Below, in pieces: positions 63,372 to 64,000 of a stretch of 64,000 nucleotides of DNA. The translations under genes and the position numbers were made by a program. Location of the stretch: contig NZ_FOPC01000016.1 in assembly GCF_900113375.1 (NCBI RefSeq), positions 24,694-88,693 of the forward strand, written 5' to 3'. This DNA comes from Algoriphagus hitonicola. Lineage in GTDB: Bacteria > Bacteroidota > Bacteroidia > Cytophagales > Cyclobacteriaceae. The notes below the pieces were generated by a model, which saw only the letters and a list, made by a program, of their open reading frames with translations, made no database searches and had not been told where the DNA came from. Positions within the stretch are counted from its first letter, which is position 1. Each line of letters starts with the position of its first letter.

Positions 63372-64000
63372 AAAGGTCAGTTAGGGGTTAAAACTAAATC
63401 CCAGCTGCCCTTTTTCTTTGCCTAGCGGTCGGTTTTGATGTCAATTTCAGTACGGAAAAGTACAATTTTTGCATTCAAGTAGCTGGAATTACCCGAATAT
63501 TTCCTGTCTGGGCACACTGATCCCATCAAGGTGCTTTTCATTGTTTTTTTTAGGCTGCTTTTTGGTCTGGGGGACTTTCTTTCTCTGCCCTTCGCTTGGC
63601 TATTTTGACCGCATTTGCCGCCATGATCCCAAAAAATATCATCAGCTTCTCCCGCTTTTCTCCCTTTACCCTGATTTTTCTCAGCCCGTAGGACTCTTTG
63701 TGTGTACCGAACACACCCTCCATTACAGTTGCCCGCTGTCTGGATATTTCTGATCTGAGTATTTTTTCTGACTTACCATGCTTTCTGGGACCTTTTTTGG
63801 GAAAGCAGGTGAAAATCTTGTGGTCAGTGCAGAAGCTGCGATTTTTGTTGGTGGCATAGATTCTGTCTGCACCGAGCTGTTTGGCAGGGCCGAAAAATCT
63901 CTTGTGCTTGGCTACAGAGAGTTTAAGCCTGGTACACTCATTGAATGCATTGAAATCCAGTTTGTCGATAAAGGCGAGCCCGTCTACCTGAAGGACGTGG
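63350..64000 (-). mobile_element. IS element (DDE transposase), 3' end, cut by the window edge
   Basis: The inner boundary is placed approximately, at the break in the PIN gene. It contains the 3' part of a minus-strand transposase and about 180 bp of non-coding sequence. An imperfect 10-bp stem-loop (63512-63534) lies after the transposase stop. Read on the plus strand it is followed by T-rich sequence and could block transcription entering from outside. Terminal inverted repeats and target duplication cannot be defined because the other end is outside. Confidence 0.7.
63550..63999 (-). CDS. IS5/IS1182-like DDE transposase, C-terminal part
   Basis: The minus-strand frame from the window edge to the TAA at 63550-63552 encodes 149 residues without a stop. 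Recognisable parts are GADRIYATNKNRSFC, ACF-like KIFTCFPKKGPRKHG, and RATVMEGVFGTHKESYGLRK, where the Glu of MEGVFG is the likely third residue of the DDE triad, followed by IMAANAVKIAKRRAEKE. This pattern (E, then YGL and an Asn in the last helix) is typical of IS5/IS1182-type transposases. The N-terminal part lies beyond base 64000. Confidence 0.8.
   Translation of the reverse strand, partial: HVLQVDGLAFIDKLDFNAFNECTRLKLSVAKHKRFFGPAKQLGADRIYATNKNRSFCTDHKIFTCFPKKGPRKHGKSEKILRSEISRQRATVMEGVFGTHKESYGLRKIRVKGEKREKLMIFFGIMAANAVKIAKRRAEKESPPDQKAA

Noticed and set aside
1..64000. CRISPR array, tRNA or rRNA genes, prophage or integrase modules
   Set aside because: No regularly spaced repeats, cloverleaf-like sequences, rRNA segments or phage structural genes were recognised by eye; a covariance-model scan would settle it.

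Overview
The window looks like chromosome of a Bacteroidota bacterium, most likely in the Cytophagales/Cyclobacteriaceae (Algoriphagus-like) range. The support is a SusC/SusD pair, promoters of the TTTG-N18/19-TAnnTTTG type, Bacteroidota-style polysaccharide export genes, a type III glutamine synthetase, a DUF2911 lipoprotein and moderately AT-rich DNA. Genus assignment is inference; no rRNA or tRNA gene was recognised.

Positions 32-41,244 are a very large exopolysaccharide/capsule locus, entirely on the minus strand. Transcription appears to run right to left as two long units. Unit 1 (about 41,244 down to 23,244) starts with a winged-helix/nucleotidyltransferase-like regulator. It continues with a giant SLBB outer-membrane export protein, UDP-glucose dehydrogenase, a NeuD-type acetyltransferase, a Wzx flippase, a nitroreductase-family protein, a pyruvyl transferase, two GT2 enzymes, a Wzz-like co-polymerase without kinase, a Wzy-like polymerase, two GT4 enzymes, an SDR epimerase and a Wzi-like barrel. 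Unit 2 (about 23,200 down past the left edge) starts with a UDP-HexNAc dehydrogenase. It continues with a Wza lipoprotein, a Wzc tyrosine autokinase, an ABC flippase-like exporter, many GT4 enzymes, a GT2, two SDR enzymes, a second Wzy-like protein, a CapK/PaaK adenylate-forming enzyme and an AsnB amidotransferase. The window therefore holds two polymerase/co-polymerase/outer-membrane export sets in tandem. The initiating sugar-phosphate transferase was not found and may lie left of base 1.

The most interesting regulatory signal is an 18-bp element, matching at 17 of 18 positions, in the leaders of both units (40,662-40,679 and 23,072-23,089). On the transcribed strand it reads CTGAARGGGCGAAGCTGT and resembles the enterobacterial ops/JUMPstart element used by RfaH. 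With a hairpin inside unit 1 just after ugd, it suggests processive antitermination by a NusG paralogue encoded elsewhere.

Positions 41,346-49,822 hold mixed genes: a small membrane protein, a penicillin-acylase-family Ntn hydrolase, a DUF2911 lipoprotein, a membrane-anchored endonuclease/exonuclease/phosphatase-fold protein, an RND/MMPL exporter, thymidylate synthase and a SnoaL-like protein. Positions 49,853-58,534 form a minus-strand glycan-utilisation locus: SusC, SusD, GH18, ROK kinase and a secreted FAD oxidoreductase with an SLH-like tail, with a strong hairpin between susD and the GH18 gene. Glutamine synthetase III (minus, with a strong terminator) and mtaB (plus, with a good promoter) follow. 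At the right edge a toxin-antitoxin pair carries a PIN toxin that appears truncated, next to the 3' part of an IS transposase that runs off the window.
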